A DNA stretch of 6,311 nucleotides, from assembly GCA_964537965.1 (NCBI GenBank), contig CAZIDB010000259.1:1-6311 (forward strand), written 5' to 3'. The notes under the pieces are model-generated. The model saw only the letters and a program-made list of their open reading frames with translations, was not told where the DNA came from and searched no databases. This DNA comes from SURF-24 sp964537965 (GTDB taxonomy: Bacteria > Bacteroidota > Ignavibacteria > Ignavibacteriales > SURF-24). Positions 5,803-6,311 of this stretch are shown here, piece by piece (the stretch's first letter is position 1; every line of letters starts with the position of its first letter). The position numbers and the translations under genes were made by a program.

Positions 5803-6311
5803 ATGAAAACTGCAATAGTAATTGGTGCAACAGGATTGATTGGAAATCATCTTACTAAATTGCTTTTAGATGATGAAAGGTATCAAACAGTAAAAGTTTT
5901 TGTAAGAAGAAGTCTTTCTGTAACAAATACCAAGCTTGAAGAACATATTGTCGATTTTGAAAAGCTGAATGATTGGAAAAACAAATTAACTGGTGATGAA
6001 TTATTTTCCTGCCTTGGCACTACAATTAAAAAGGCCGGGAGCAAAGATGCTCAATACAAGGTTGATTTTACATACCAGTTTGAAACCGCAAAAGCAGCAG
6101 CAGAAAACGGAATTAAAAATTATATGTTGGTTTCCTCCACCGGCGCAAATTCAAAATCGGGAAATTTTTATTTAAGAATAAAAGGTGAACTTGAAGAAAA
6201 AATTTCTCTGCTTCCGTTTGATAAAATAAGAATTTTCCAACCTTCTGTTCTTGTTGGAGAAAGGGAAGAGAAACGTGCAGGAGAATCAGTTGGAATTGTA
6301 CTTGGGAAAGT
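5803..6311 (+). CDS. NAD(P)-binding atypical short-chain dehydrogenase, HTATIP2/TIP30-like (runs off right edge)
   Basis: The N-terminal 169 codons of a Rossmann-fold protein of the NAD(P)-dependent epimerase/dehydratase type, open to the window end. The dinucleotide-binding loop VIGATGLIG (6-14, Gly8/11/14) is at the very N-terminus, with VRRS (34-37) following strand 2 as a possible NADP-phosphate contact. LGTT (71-74) and LVSSTGAN (109-116) occupy the strand 4 and strand 5 positions. YLRIK (123-127) supplies the Tyr-x-x-x-Lys pair of the superfamily. FQPSVLVGEREEKR (145-158) matches the conserved P-S-x-L-x-G-x-R-x-E-x-R stretch of the TIP30/CC3 group. Bacterial members are usually about 210-220 residues, so roughly 50 are missing. 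The substrate of this group in bacteria is not established. GGAG 7 bases before the ATG supports the start. The gene begins 13 bases after purU, probably in the same transcript. Confidence 0.88.
   Translation, partial: MKTAIVIGATGLIGNHLTKLLLDDERYQTVKVFVRRSLSVTNTKLEEHIVDFEKLNDWKNKLTGDELFSCLGTTIKKAGSKDAQYKVDFTYQFETAKAAAENGIKNYMLVSSTGANSKSGNFYLRIKGELEEKISLLPFDKIRIFQPSVLVGEREEKRAGESVGIVLGK

Noticed and set aside
5993..6175. Plus-strand 60-codon frame inside the TIP30-like gene
   Set aside because: It is a shifted frame within a coding region whose main frame shows clear Rossmann and YxxxK motifs.

Overview
The window looks like an ordinary housekeeping stretch from a low-GC bacterium of the Bacteroidota/Chlorobiota (FCB) group, quite possibly Ignavibacteria. 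This placement is inferred from AT-rich codon use, a short-type S-adenosylhomocysteinase, and a secreted protein of a style common in that group. Recognisable Shine-Dalgarno sites, including a full AAGGAGG, argue against a typical Bacteroidia genome. No sequence search was possible, so the taxonomy is tentative.

Layout: (1) bases 1-507, minus strand, hold the N-terminal 169 codons of a secreted protein of unknown function that runs off the left edge. (2) A divergent 276-base intergenic region follows (508-783), with a weak candidate promoter for the minus-strand gene. (3) All other genes are on the plus strand. They are a sugar-phosphate nucleotidyltransferase with a C-terminal left-handed beta-helix tail (784-1761), metK (1869-3014), ahcY (3043-4320), a strong rho-independent terminator (4341-4365), a small cupin (4487-4846), purU (4929-5789) and the N-terminal part of an atypical short-chain dehydrogenase resembling HTATIP2/TIP30 (5803 to the right edge).

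Functionally the core is methyl-group and one-carbon metabolism. MetK makes S-adenosylmethionine and AhcY removes the S-adenosylhomocysteine left after methyl transfer; the two genes are 28 bases apart and end at a terminator. PurU, with its ACT domain, hydrolyses 10-formyltetrahydrofolate to formate and tetrahydrofolate, so it acts on the folate pool that supports methionine and purine synthesis. The nucleotidyltransferase (cell-surface sugar activation) and the cupin have no evident mechanistic link to this pathway.

Nothing here looks like a defence system, mobile element, CRISPR array or RNA gene. The points worth a second look are small: a structured leader before metK with competing hairpins, a TTG start of purU overlapping the stop of a four-codon upstream frame, a cupin without the usual metal-binding histidines, a short ATCTGTG repeat cluster in front of that cupin, and an exact 15-base repeat of the metK ribosome-binding region in the divergent intergenic region.
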